NCBI RefSeq assembly: GCF_963662255.1
Contig: NC_085051.1
Location: 51,313,101-51,377,100, forward strand
Length of the DNA stretch: 64,000 bases
Direction: 5' to 3'
From: Cinclus cinclus
Lineage: Eukaryota; Chordata; Aves; Passeriformes; Cinclidae
The notes under the pieces are model-generated. The model was not told the DNA's origin, did no database searches, and worked only from the letters and a program-made list of their open reading frames with translations. Shown here piece by piece: positions 48,063-60,901 of the stretch (position 1 is the first letter of the stretch; each line of letters starts with the position of its first letter). The translations under genes and the position numbers were made by a program.

Positions 48063-50569
48063 TAACAGCATTCATCACCAATGCAAAGAAGCAATAGCAA
48101 AGAAGCCTTCTCCTTCAGTCTTCCACCATACTTGTGTCTGCAGCAGGATTTGCACATCTGGCTGTCCTTCCTGGAGAAGCAAGCAAAGCATTGATGGATT
48201 TGAGACCTCTAAACGCAGCAAGTTAGCTTTTATATCCATCCCCCTTTCCTCCTTCCAAGTCAGTATAATGCACCTAGCAGCCAAATGGTTCTGGCTCATC
48301 CTTAACACTTGAGGTGCGAGAAAGGAATATGAGAATTGGGCAGTAAGGAATGTCTCTGAGCTGCAGTACCTCCTGATGTACAATTGGAAATGAAATCACA
48401 GCAATTGAGATTGTAGCAATTGAGACAGCCTCTGCAGGAAAAGAGAGGGTTACTCATACCCTCCCCTATTTTATAGATCTTTCAAGACAGCTGCTACAAA
48501 AGCAACGTTTCTAATGTGTACAAATTATTCCAATAAGAAGTTCAACAGTGCGTATTAGAGACTTTCCAGCACCTAATGGAAAAGCCTATAAAGTCTTTCT
48601 ATTAAAAAATGAACTATAAAAACCAGTTGCTCCTTTATTCTTCATCATTAGGGACACTTGCAAGGTCCCAAGAGTTCTATTGCTCAGAAGAGCTTTTTTC
48701 ACAAACACCTCACCTAAACTAAGTCATCTTTCTCTTGCATTTGGTTGCTGTAGAGGTGATTGCAATATGGTGCACTGTGGCACCAGGAGACACAAACCAA
48801 TAGCAGGTCTCATCTCCCTCAAATTCCTGCCTGAACTCCAGCATTTATGGCAGCTGGACCTCAGGGTTTTCTCTCCAGAAAAGATGCTAGGCTATTCCTG
48901 TGAAAACATGTGGCTGCTGCAGCACAGACTTTACAGTGCTGCCTCATATGAAGATAGGTGTTTCAGTCAGACATTCTTCCTCTAGATCAACCAGAGAAAA
49001 CAAGGAGATAACCAGGGATGTGTATCTATTGTTTTGCTGCTATGGTCTGCCTGGAAATGAACACCAGTCAGTTGGTCTCCTCTGTACTCTTACAGTAATA
49101 GCAGACCATTTAGAAGGTTTTAAAAAGTGAAATCTGTAACAGTTTTCTTAACAATGTACAGTTTGTGAAAATGGGAGTACAATAGTTAAATCTCAGAATC
49201 CCACATATTTTTTTTAAGTTCAGATACAGCAAAACTTTACCAGAATTCCTCTGTTCAGTAAGAAAGAAAAAAAAATCTTTAAATAAGTATTTTTAAGTTC
49301 TACCACTCAATAAGACTTGCAATGTGCACCTGCTATGTGATGCAGAACTTTGAAAGTCAAGCAAGACGTCTGTGATGTGTTTCCCATCAAATTAAAAGGA
49401 AGTTAAAAAAAAATCTGATGTATCTGAAGTTAAGGTTTCATCACAAAGTCCTGTTTAAAGGAGTTGGAAATGAAGTATCCTGAGGATAATGTTTGCTTAT
49501 CTTTGATATAGGTACATCATGCCTGTGGCTGATAGATGTCTTTATGAATACAGTCTCAGTAAAAAGATATTTCATAGAAGACTTTAAAAACACCCAAAAC
49601 TACACAAACAAGAACAACATAGGCCTGCACTATGAAAAATCTTGACAAATACAGACACATACACAGAAAGAGGAGATGCCTTTTTGCTTGTCCCAGTGAG
49701 TAACAGAAAACTCTGCAAATCAACTGACAAAACAATTCCTCTTAACTATTTTTTCCCATTTAAAAAGTGGCTCATGTGCCATTTGTTTAGTTCAACTTTC
49801 AAGGGGATTTATGTAGTTCTTTACTTTAGACTGAAATGCAAAGATGTGAAAGGATTATATTATTGATTTGGCTGGGAGCTCCCTCTTCCAAATGTTTTGT
49901 TGCTTTTCTCATCAACATGAGTTATCACTTTTCTGTGGAAGGTGTATTGAATTTTAAACTTACCTGTTAGGTGAAACATAGTTACTTCCAATGATTAATA
50001 GTTATCAAAGCTATAAATTTCTAACACTAATGTGTCCTCTACTGCAGGATGAATTTATCTTGCATACATTGAGCTTGCATCAGATAATTTTGTGTAATTT
50101 GAGGACTGAAGGAAATACTAATAAGACTTGGAGAGGGTTGGGGATGGTGAATCCTTTGAACATCTGACTAAGTGAATGGGCATGATAATTTTGTAAAAGC
50201 TTAATATTTGGCTCAGTACATTTTTTAAAATATTCCTGCAAGGGAAGTATAAGAGTGATGACAAAAGCTCAGAGGTCTGTTGATCTATTTCCCACACATT
50301 AAAATATTTCTCATGCATCTGAGCATCACAGCACCTGTGGCCCTTGTTTTCTTTCCTGTGCATTCATAGTCAGCATTTTGCTGACAGCCTGGAAGCAGAT
50401 GTTTTACTGTGTGCAAGCCCACAATGCCTTTGTCAGCCCATGCTAGCTTCCTGCTACACTTGTGGATTTGCTGAAGAATGATGAAGAAAGGAAGAGCTCC
50501 CCTTGAGCATCTGGGCCATTTTCCAGGCCACGTCTCTGACAGTTACCAATAGCTGATGTTTATAAAAGC
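48063..50569. other. Unique non-coding DNA
   Basis: No gene or assignable repeat is seen. A 102-codon minus-strand frame at 48075-48383 adjoins the CR1 end but has no CR1 similarity or known domain. Frames at 48680-48985 and 48900-49130 (plus) are also unrecognised. Confidence 0.6.
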
Positions 50570-50700
50570 ACAGGATGTATAACTCTTAAATACTGCGTTT
50601 CTTTTAAAATTAATGTCACAGTCATTCTGATGAAGCTGAGGACAGGCACATTCATTAATGCCTGTGTTATTCAGGAGCCCGAGCAATTAAAGGGGTCATA
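50570..50700. promoter_or_regulatory. Candidate regulatory block with TATA-like word
   Basis: A TTTATAAAAGCAC word near 50569 is followed by non-repetitive sequence with TAAT and ATTAAT cores (AAATTAATGTCAC, ATTCATTAATGCC, GAGCAATTAAAGGGG). The texture resembles a conserved non-coding element. It lies just upstream of the CpG-dense area, so it could belong to the same regulatory region. This is inference from texture only. Confidence 0.25.
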
Positions 50701-50791
50701 GAGCTGAGATTTCAAGGGCCAGCACACAGAGTTTGCAGCAAGCAGATATTGCACTCATTGATCTCATTCCTCCCATTCCCCGGGGATCCAG

Positions 50792-50901
50792 GCTCAGCAC
50801 TGTCTCTGGAGAAGCTAACCTTGCTAACAGACTGCAGCAGCTGCCTTTAAATTCCCATGGAGGTACAAATAAATCTGTTTTCTCCTTCAGCAGAGGCAAA
50901 G
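50792..50901 (+). other. Possible exon, plus strand (weak)
   Basis: A 110-bp interval has a pyrimidine-rich acceptor (CTCATTCCTCCCATTCCCCG, then ATCCAG) ending at 50791 and a very good donor, AAAG|GTGAGTC, at 50902. One frame is open across it, within a 70-codon frame at 50733-50945. The peptide is unrecognised. A second acceptor-like TTTTCTCCTTCAG ends at 50890, so an 11-bp alternative is also possible. Confidence 0.2.
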
Positions 50902-51119
50902 GTGAGTCTCTTATCCCCCATTCAGAGCACAGGGAAGTTTTCTGACCCAGGTGGGTGTGCACTGCCCCATCCTCATGTGCTCTGCTGAATTTGTCTCCTT
51001 GACTGAGAATATGAAAACATCCAAACCAGTGCCATAGCAAAAAGGGACACGAAAACTCCCCCTTTTCCTGCCTTGAGTTTCTCTGGAATGACACTCCTGA
51101 GAACTGAATCTAATTTGTG

Positions 51120-51600
51120 GCTATTGATACGCAGATGTTACAGTCTTTCACTGCATCGGGACAAAGATGACTGCATTTCCATGTTGGCTTTGCACATAAA
51201 CATGCATATTATCCCAGTGCCCCCGCATCCCCCAAAATTGGAGCGACTGATGCTCAAACAGAACGGGCTACGCGGGACAAAGCCCACAAATAAATGACGC
51301 TCATGAAACAAGCTCTTCCCTTCGCATGTTTCTGATTTTCCCCCCTCCGCTACACGCAGAGCTCAGGCCAAACAGGATCCCCCTGGCTGTCCGTGCGGGC
51401 GGACGATCAGGTTTTCCCGCGAGGTGCCAGCTGCTGGGTTTTCACTAAGGGATGTGAGTGCCCTCACCTGGCGGGAGCAGCGCTCCGAGCCGGGCATCCA
51501 TCCCTGAGCTCCGCCTGGGAGCATCCCCGCCGCTGGGAGAGCCCAGGGATGCTGCCAAGGCAAGGGTCACCCACTGCCGGGGAGCGCAGCTGCTAAAAGA
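51120..51600. promoter_or_regulatory. CpG-dense island-like segment
   Basis: By hand count there are about 27 CpG in 480 bp, of which 15 fall in 51361-51600, where GC is clearly above half. The rest of the window has almost no CpG. For 51361-51600 the observed/expected CpG ratio comes to roughly 0.6 by rough count. That is borderline for an island and short by the usual length rule. On the minus strand, ATG codons at about 51499-51505 precede a strong donor, CCGCCAG|GTGAGG (GT at 51466-51467), so a minus-strand first exon is conceivable. A plus-strand donor-like GAT|GTGAGT lies at 51454. No gene is recognised. Confidence 0.45.
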
Positions 51601-51610
51601 TCTTTTTAAC

Positions 51611-54600
51611 AGCTCCTTTGTATTTCTACTAAAGTACGTATAATGTGCTGAAATACAAATGCGGTGTATTTGATGCTATTAGATTAAACGAAACGCTGTT
51701 CTGGCATTTGTTGTATTGTTGCAGAGCTGAAAGCATTTAGTGTCCTTATTTTTAATCCTGTCATAAATTTCTGTGGTAATTCACAGAATCAGAGCAAGCT
51801 AGGAAATGTTTCTAACTAGATCTGCTTAGTCTATCATACTTTGTAAGTTATTATGTAGGAAAATATGCAGTCTCTAGGTGTAGTTTAGGTAAGACAAAAA
51901 AAGTATCTGAAGAGTGTGAGAAAAATGTTTAAATGCTTATTTTTCATTTTACCTTGCTTGATCCTGTTGCTTTATGCGATTTTACAATGTTAATAATAAT
52001 TATTTTTTTAAAAAAACAACTTCATTGAAGCATTTTTGATCAACTCAGAAGAAAATGCCTTCACTCATATTTTTTTTTAAAACTTTGGAATGGTGGAATG
52101 TCCATTTTAAAACAGATTTCATAAATCTTCAGGGCCTCATTGAACCAAAAATTTGCTCTCCACATAGGGCTAAATCACGAATCTGGAACAGGAGCAGAGA
52201 TTGAAAGGCTCAAGTGGGGTGGCAGTTAAATTTTTCATATCCGCTGCATTAATTCTATCAGAAAAAGAATAAGAGTTGTATTGCAAATTTTGAATTTTCC
52301 TTTGGAATGTGTTTGCAGCTAAGCTTTCAGGGAAAGCTGAAATACAGAGCCCCTGGGATCAGGTAGATTCATAAGATGAAAAACAGGCAACGGCCACCTC
52401 AGCTGAATTCAGGAAACTACCTAGGACTGTGTTAGTCTATCCACAATTAATGGAATGCTTCAGGAATGTGTTTAAAAGTTGATTTTAAATATTTATTTAG
52501 ATGGGACCATTTTCTAAGTCCAAGTCTTTTTGGATTCTCATCTGGATGCTGGGAGGCAGAGCCTGCCAGTGAAGGACACACTCTTGTGAGCAGAGAGGTT
52601 ATGGAACAACCTGAGTTTCTCTCTCCGTATGCATTTCTTGAGACCTCACCCTTTAATCCAATAATTAATGTTGAATTTTCCACCCCAAGGTTGGTTGGGA
52701 TGGATTTAGTTATTTATACAATAAGATTGTTGATACAACTAAGGGTCACATGAATCTACCTTCACATCGCTAGGAGCCAGGATTATTTATCCATCACAGA
52801 GAAATTAAACTTCTTGCAGTTTTAGTGAATCCATGTGTAGTTTGGCAGTCATCCTCAATTCAATTCAACTGATGTATACGCTTTTCCTGAATGAAGGAGA
52901 TTTCAAATAGGAGAATGTCCCCCATCTGCCCCATCATTATCACCACAAGCCTTCTCTAAGGACCACATTCCTTGATGTTCCCTTGACAACTTGTCTTTCA
53001 TCACTCTTTAGGTGTTTCTCCTTGGACATACCACTTAGGAAAATTCAATGCAGTACTTCATTGTGCTTCTGGATGTGTATTTTCTGTGTTACTTGTGACA
53101 GCTTGTGATGTGTTCAGCACAACAGCATTATTGTAACTGCATTCAGATTCTATAGATAATTCCTGTTAATTGTTAACTGGTTCATATCTTTGCCAATCTC
53201 AGAAGCAGTAACACAAGCAAGTGCCCACCCACCAGCTTTAGTAGGAATTAATCTAATCACCATATCACTGTATGGCTCAATATCCTGATAGAATTTTAAA
53301 TAATCTTACTCTGATCAACACATCCCAAGAAAAATAATGTAACAAATACAATTAGTGAATTGCAGATAAGCAGCAGCATCTGTGTTGAAGGATTTTTACA
53401 CATTACTACCCCAAAATAACACTACTCAAGTAACATCAAACAAGTTTCAGAGTTAATCACTGCCCATTTCATAACCTATCAATGTAACAATTCCTTCCAG
53501 GCAGAGAATTTTTTATTTTTTCTGAAGAACTAAGCTGTTTCTGTCCACAGCTATCACCACCCTCAAGCTTTCCATTCCCTTCAAACCACAAAGCATTAGC
53601 CCTAATCCTTAATGTGAATGAGATGAAACTCAGATGCAGAACTTCAGGTTTCTTTTCAGCCCTTGAAAGTTTCCATTACTGCCTACTCAGTGAGATTATG
53701 AGATCTTCTGCCCTTCTTAACCCAAGAGTGACAGAGGTTTGGAAACAGCAGCTGTTCCACAAGAGAGTCAAGGCTTCACCATTAGTTTAGTACAGCCAAT
53801 TCTTATGGCTCAACTTCATTTGGGAGAAGGGAATTCTCATGGGGGTCATTAGAAATTCTCCCCATCCCAAGTCATGTGCTCAAGGTAAAACTGTCTTTCT
53901 TCTGAAAAAGAAATCACATTTCTTTGGCCAAGGATAGTGAACTTACAATGAGGGCTGCTTATATAAAGGAATTAATCTTTAAAAGGTCCACTGTCTATTT
54001 AGGACTCTGCTGGAGTCATTCCTCCATCTGACCTGACATGCAAGACCCAGCCAGACTTTGCAGAAGCTCAGTAGTGCATTGTATCCACTGGAAAGCAGTG
54101 CTTTAACTAGTCAGATGCCTTCTCCTGCTTTGAGAGCAGCTTTTTACTTTTCCTCTGGGTCATTCTGTTCTGCCAGAGCTCATCAAGAACATCCAGCATG
54201 GGAAAAGAGACTCTATGTCCCGTCACAGCAGAAGTGCTAAGTAGGGCTGTGACTCATTTCAGTGGCTCAATTATGGCTTGTCCTTAAAAGTTCTGATGTG
54301 GTCAGGATTTCCATTGTATGTTCTGTCTCTGAAGAGCTTGTGTTTATTCTGCCAATCTTTTCTGTCGTTCCTAAGTCCTTTTCTGACCTGAGTAGTGGCA
54401 CTCAGGAATGTCATGCAGTTCCCCAAGCTCTCCATCTGTGTGGACTTCAGGACATGCAGTTTTAAGTCTCAATTTCTTCAGACTCTTACTCAGACATATT
54501 GAATGTCTTTGACTTCCATCAATACACTCATAACTACAATTTCAGTCCAAGCAAAGAATGTACTTCTCATTGGCCCCTTTCACTCCAAACAATATTAATT

Positions 54601-57600
54601 TTGGTTCTTATCAAAGATCAGTCAGTTCTGTATAATTTCTAATTCACTTACTAAGATTCTGCAGTGTTATTGTCTTCACTACCTAAAACAGGAATGACAA
54701 ACTCACCTTTGAGTTTATCTTCCCTGCCAATCAGTAAAATTATGTTACTAAATGGAATTATGTAAACCACATGATTTTTTTTTCCCAGAGAAAATACATT
54801 CAGTAAGACAAACCTGTCTCTCTTCCCTGGACCTCTTCACATTGGAAATGGGATAGAAAATAGAAAATTTCTTGTCACCTTATCCACAGTGATGCTGGCA
54901 CTGTGATGGTGCCAATAGTTAACAGCATGAGGAACTCGCCCCTTCAAAGCCATCTCCCCTGTTGGCAAGAATGAAGAAGGAAGAGCCATGGAGGAAAACT
55001 CCTTGAGTCATATATGAAATTGGAGATCACTTAAGTGTGAGCTAAGAAAAGTAGCAGCACCAGATTGGTGTAAACTACAGAAAATTAGAGGCATTAATAA
55101 GGTCAAGATAGCTGTAGATATACCTGGTTTCCAGAGGGGAATTAAAAGGCACATTGTCAGGTATAAGTAGAGCCAGAGTAAAAAGAATCCTGTCTCAGTT
55201 ACAAAAAATCCCACCACAATCTAAAATGATGGATTTCAATTTGCACAAATGGCTGTCACATTTAAAAGGTTAATGGAAAGGGTATTTTCTGCAAATCTGT
55301 GTTGGAATGCTGATTGAACCTAGCTGATACACTGGTGCACATGAAAGCTCTTGAACACAATGTTCACAAATGTCCTGGGAGTGCTTTGGTATGGCTGCAA
55401 AGAGAGGGAAAAAAATAGAAGCCTTGTTTCAGAAAATGTAGGAGTTTTGCCAGCAAGAAGAAGCAATTCCAAATGCAGGCTCCTAAGTTTGTTGGGAAAG
55501 AAGTCAGAGATCTTCAAACTTATGGAAGTCTCACCTGTTTGGTTTTTTTGTTGTTGTTGTTGCCACATGGGCTGGGGTTGGTGTGGAAAGACCCCCGCAG
55601 GCATTTCAGTAGAAAGTAATGTGCAAGCTGCAAAAAACTACTGCCTGTGTATTGTCAGAGAGAGACTGAGCTGATGAGTGAAACTGGACTTGTGGTAAAA
55701 GCAAGGAACTTTCAAAAAAACTCCAGATAGTATTCAGAGTCATGTGTGAAATGAATACTGTGCAATAGAATATGCTTCTTCTTAGATTTATACAAAGAAA
55801 TTGAGCTTTGCAAATAATTGCCTGAAATAAAGTCTGTTTTTGTTTGGTTTTTTGCTTTGTTTTAGTTCTTTTTAAAAAGCACCCAATCAGCTCCTGCTCA
55901 TGAGAGCCACCAGAGAGCTCTGCCTCACTGTTCTCTTGCAGGTAGAGAAGAGAGCAGAAGAGAGCTGCTTCATTTTATATGAAGTTTAATAGACTGAGCT
56001 GCATGTTTGGGAATTATAAGCGTTTCCCATTTTACTGTGGCTTCCTTCCAGGTGAAGCATTCTGGGGGAAGCTACTACCTGTTCTGCCAGCCCACTATGA
56101 GATGCCTGACATGAAGTTGCTTTAGCATTTCTGCTGCTTGAGGAAAGAGCACTTTCCACTTTGGCTAAAGGAGAGTTCTCTGCTTTCCCAGAGGACTTTG
56201 AAACATTCAATCTGTTTCAGCACATAAGGCAAAGGAAATACTTGCCTTGACTTCAGTTAGAGTTGTTTCTAAGCCCAGACAAGGGCTGATGAATGAGCTG
56301 AATCAGCTGCAAGTGCTCTCTGCTGGTGTGATTGCCATCTTTTTATGTAGTGCTGAATAGGAAAAGGCATTGTGGTTTTGTCCTCCTTTCACTACCTTCT
56401 GCATGCCTGCTTGAGAAAGCTCAAGAACAGGACATGTTTCACTCCAAATCTTAGTTCTTTGTTTCATTGCCAATCACTGCCATAGAGCACCAGTCACCTC
56501 TGCCTCTTTTTCTTCTGCATTGCAGGCCTCTGTGCTGCAGATCATTAATTACCTGTTCAGAGTGCACTTGCTGTGCATGTGCAGTGTACCCTGCAAATAT
56601 GTGTTCTGGCTGATAAAGAGTGTTCAACAGATTTCCAGTCACATAGCCCATGCCTGTTTTTTAGCATACCCAACTACACTGTTCATTTACCCAACTTTTT
56701 TTACGCTAGCTAATAGGATTCTTTAGGCTATTCTTCTATTGAGGGCAAAGGGATTTGTTGTGTAGTCACTTCTCATATGTGTGATATGAAAAAGATCAAA
56801 GGAATGACCAAGAAATTTAAAAGTACGAGTAAAATTTTTTTGCTAATTATAAAATTAGCATTTAATAATATATATACACATTGGTAACAAAAAAAGCCCA
56901 AACCAAGACCACAAGGCTTTTAAAATAAAATTCACAATATTATTAAAAATGGCTTTTAAAATAAATTGGTGTACCCTGTTGTGCTGCCTCTTTTATTCAA
57001 CAAAAGAAAGTTGTAGGTGACTTTAAAAAAAATCAGAGACTCAAAGAAACTGACATTTTTTTTCCACACAGCTCTAAATGCCCATTAACAATTGGTGTTT
57101 TCCAGCTCTGGGTTCTGGTGGAAAGTGATTCCATCTCCATTTCCAGACCATAATCTAATTTTGCTTCCTTAAATGCATATTGTACCAACTTCTGAATGGA
57201 GATGGAGATCACAAACTAGATTCCATGGTTGCAAATCCTGATGAAAGTCCCTCAGCAGTTCAAGTGGTCATTTGGACAATGCATTCTCTGAAATTCTTTT
57301 GCTTTAGAAAAGTGGCTTGGAAGATAATATTAACCTTAACTGAAAGACAAGTGTTGGTGCAAAACCAGCGTGAAGCTGGCCAGATAGGGACAATTGCTTT
57401 GTCTACATGGGCCTTTCTGCATGTAGAGAACTTCTGACAATTGAAATAGCACTTCTCAAATGTATATCCTTTGGGAGGTGAAATCAGACAGGAGTTCATT
57501 TCACAAACTCTGTGTTGTCTAACAGTCAGCGAAGAGGGGGATTTTAAATTATCACCAGTCTGTTAGATGTATGTGTGTATATTCCAATATTTGCTTGGCT

Positions 57601-58668
57601 TTTGACAAATTGGGTTGCTGAGTTGCCTTTGTTGGTCTTCCAGGGTGCCCATTTTATAAATTACTGTTGAAAATGTAGTTGATCTTGTCTTATATTTAAT
57701 TTTCTTATATAAGATAATTATTCACTGCTCTTTCTTCTAGTTGTGTTCCCAGGCACTTGGCAATCTTATGAGTTTCTAACCTGGAGCTGTCTCTCCCTGA
57801 CTCTGGTACTTCATTGGGAATCAGTGGAGTATTTTCCCCTTTTCTGGAGGTAAAGACACAGTTAGAGTGCATCTTTATTCTGTGTCACTTAGTCTTCCAT
57901 CTGTTTTCCAAATCTCACCAGAAGTTTGATGACTGTGTTATGTCAATGTAACAAAAAATTGTCATAGGGACTCAGCTGGCACTGGTATAAGCAGAGTCAT
58001 TTGATTCTTCTCCCAGCTGCAAGATGACTCCAAGCCAACAGAAGGTAGGCAATAGGAGTAGCAGGTACTGCCCTTTTTTTGTACTAGGCCAATGTCAAAT
58101 CCCTATTAGCTCACTGTAAGATCAATTTAATTATCTGTTAGATGTTTTGGAAGCAAGCTTGTGAGCAGAAATTAAGTACTTTGGGATATATATTTTTTCT
58201 TTCACATTTTGAAATCCTAAATTATTAAATTTTTCATTTTTCCTTTAATTTTCCTTGTTCTTCCTTTCCTACTGAATTTTGTGAAATACCTGATTGTAAG
58301 GGTTGGGGTCTGAGGGAGTGTGTTTTTATTCCTGTACTCTCACAAATCATCAGTTCACATTTCTTGTTCAAACACACATGGGCATCTGCACTGTATTGGT
58401 GGCACAACAGGATAATTTCTGTGAGAATACTTACCACTATGAGAGAGTGTAAAGCACATTCAGAAACCTATTAGCTGTAGTAAAAATTGAAAGTCCAAAT
58501 GTATGACATGCTCTTGGTCTGCACTGTGTGGGCAATGATGGATCCCAGCCTAAAAATGCTATCCAGCAGATTTACTCCTCTTGAAAAAGTCCCTCCATAC
58601 TCTGAGTCACAGCTTCTTCCAAAAAACCTGTGACAGACAAAACACTTATTTTCAAGCAAACAATTATG
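51611..58668. other. Unique AT-rich non-coding DNA
   Basis: No gene, RNA gene or assignable transposon is recognised over 7 kb. The open frames of up to 107 codons (52466-52753, 55351-55674 plus; 55320-55604 minus) have no known domain. A short (TTG)n lies at 55549-55561. A tail-like CACAGAATCA near 51783 was considered and rejected as a CR1 remnant. Confidence 0.6.
55541..55561 (+). repeat. T run with (TTG)4 microsatellite
   Basis: GGT7 is followed by four to five TTG triplets. It has the same plus-strand T/G character as the tracts at 22-25 kb and 60.8 kb. Confidence 0.8.
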
Positions 58669-58720
58669 AAAATAAAATAAAATAAAATAAAATAAAATAA
58701 AATAAAATAAAATAAAATAA
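58669..58720. repeat. (AAAAT)10 pentanucleotide microsatellite
   Basis: This is a perfect array of about ten AAAAT units (52 bp). It lies 50 bp left of the 3' end of a minus-strand CR1 and is separated from it by unique sequence, so it is not the element's own tail. The spurious minus-strand frame that ends in repeated FILFY comes from it. Confidence 0.97.
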
Positions 58721-58770
58721 CTGATGGCCAGTTTCTAACATGAAAAGCATTCTTTTAAATGCAAATTTAT

Positions 58771-59292
58771 TCATAGAATGACAGACTACCAGATTGGAAG
58801 GGACCACTGAGATCATCTGGTCCATCCTTTCTTGGCAAAAGCATGGTCTGGACAAGACAGCCCAGCACCCTGTCCAGCTGAATCCCAGAAGTGTCCAACA
58901 CTGCAGAATCCACCACTTACCTGGGGATTAATCCAATGCCTGATTTTTCTAATAGTGAAAAGTTTTCCTCTCATGTGCACTCAGAATCCTCCCCAGGAGT
59001 ATCTTTTACCCATTACACCTCAGCCTTAGCCATATGACTCCTGGTAGAAAGGGACTTTCAGACTTGTTTTTTAGCCCCTCTTTAAATGGTGGAATGTGGT
59101 GACAAGGTCTCCCTTAAGCTTTTTTTTTCTAAAGGGTGAACAAACCTGGTTCTCTCAGCCTTTCCTCATATGACACCTTCCCAGCCCTTTATTCATCTTT
59201 GCAAACCTTCTCTAGGCCCTCTCCAGCCTGTCCACATCCTTTTTTGGAGGTTTTTTGTACAGCAGAGACCAAAACAGTACCCAGTATTTTAG
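58771..59292 (-). mobile_element. CR1 LINE, old subfamily, 5'-truncated
   Basis: The plus strand starts with TCATAGAATGACAGACTACC (tail remnant) and continues with AGATTGGAAGGGACCACTGA, AGATCATCTGGTCCATCC, CCCAGCACCCTGTCCAGCTG, GACAAGGTCTCCCTTAAGC, CTCTCAGCCTTTCCTCATA and CTAGGCCCTCTCCAGCCTGT. This is the CR1 3' region and the end of ORF2 in reverse. Its wording differs from the 28.3 and 47.1 kb copies and matches the 7.1 kb fragment, which suggests an older subfamily. Similarity fades near 59292. No usable reading frame survives. Confidence 0.93.
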
Positions 59293-60764
59293 TTTATTCA
59301 TCTTAGTGGATTAATTAGCTCTGATATATTCTGTTTGAAAATAAATTGCTTTTATATACATTGTTGCAGTTTTCAAACTTTTAAAGAGAGTGATTCATCA
59401 GGCACTTTTTAGGAAGAGTATTTATGATCAGGAAAAAACACAGCAAAGATGGCCAAGGATGATAACTGTAGTTGGCTGCCTGGTCAAGGATGTTTTGGAG
59501 CAGGAGAGAAAGAAATGCCACGGTGGACACAAAAACACCAAAGTCAGAAGATGCTCAAACAGGGTAGGAGAGAGATCTTGTTCATATCTCTCTGTATGAC
59601 TAAGTGATAATTTTTATGTGGATAGTCAAAGTTGTTGTCATTCAGCTTCTGTCCTAAACCAGCCTGTGATTCCATCCAGCACAGCAGCTTCTCTCCCAGG
59701 AACGTGGGAAGACGGTGTGGAAATGGATGTAAGTCACTTACGGATACATCATCTGTAATTTGGGATGATTAGAGCAGCCACTCTTACTTATCATGTGTTT
59801 GCAGATCCCTTGGAAGGGCTGAAGCTTACACTCAAATATTTGGATGCAGATGACCTGGATGATTAAACATAGGAAAACATTAGAATTAATTAGATACTGT
59901 ATACATCCCCTCATATTGGCTGGTGTACTGTCTCCTGCTGGGTTTCACAGCTTGGCAGTTGATCCATTACTGCAGCAGAGTGTATTCAAAGAAACATTTG
60001 TTCTGAAAAGACTTCAGAATGAGAACAATTTACACAAATGTGCTATGTTGCATAATGATAATGGACCAGATTGAAGTCCCCACTGCTCAGTTTTTCACAG
60101 GAGTCATGCAGTTGGTGATGGATTTCATGGCACAACTCGCATGAGTAATTGCTCAGCACTGTGAGTAAGGGATCTGCAATATGTCATCCTATTATTATTT
60201 ATCTAATTATAACCTTTGTTAGCTTAATGTGCAGATTTGCAGTAGAACATGAACACACTCACCTGAAAATGGTACAGGTATGACACAAAACAATGATATA
60301 TGTTTTCTGTCCAGGAAAGTGTATGACTCAGAAAGAGGTTGTGTGATAACAAGGGGAAAAGAAGAAAAATGAGGGGAAAAAATAGAGAAAGAGAGAAATG
60401 AAATAAGTTTAATCAAAATCAAACAGGCACATAGGTATTGTTAGGAGGAGGGCATGCAGTTCATTTTTCTAAATCTTATAATTCAGATATAGCTATAAAT
60501 TTGGAGACATAACTTGGAATATCTTTATATAATTTAGTTAGTATATCACATCTTCTGATTACTAACTTTTGATAAAAATGGCACAAGTACCATTGGCCTG
60601 ATCAATGTAATTTTAATTTTTTTTCATAAACTGTCCAAAATACCTTTTATTTCCAGGACTATTCTAGGACTTGGGTCTTCATGGATGAATGGAAATTGAT
60701 CCCGGCAAATTTTAAAAATGTTTATTTAGAAACTCCAGAACTTCCTACATAAATATTTTTGCCT
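59293..60764. other. Unique AT-rich non-coding DNA
   Basis: Nothing recognisable is seen. All open frames are under 80 codons. Confidence 0.6.
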
Positions 60765-60889
60765 TGGTTTTTTTGTTTGTTTGTTTGTTTTTGGGTTTTT
60801 TTGGTTGGTTCATTGGTTGGTTTGGTGGTGTTTTTTTGTTTGTTTTTTTTGTTTGGTTGGTTGGTTGGTTTTGGGGGTTTTTTTTTGGT
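60765..60889 (+). repeat. G/T-only low-complexity tract, (TTTG)n and (TTGG)n
   Basis: About 125 bp are composed almost wholly of T and G on the plus strand, with TTTG units at 60775-60790, TTGG units at 60854-60870 and several G3-G5 runs. The frames through it consist of F, V, G and W on one strand and K, T, N and P on the other. They are compositional artefacts. Confidence 0.95.
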
Positions 60890-60901
60890 ATTTGCTCTGA
60901 A

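Noticed and set aside
50696..51094. 132-codon minus-strand frame near the CpG-dense segment
   Set aside because: It starts 370 bp beyond the best minus-strand donor and resembles no protein. It is the shadow of a GC-richer area.
51781..51810. TCACAGAATCAGAGCAAGC, resembling a reversed CR1 tail
   Set aside because: Only about ten bases match, and no CR1 3' UTR follows.
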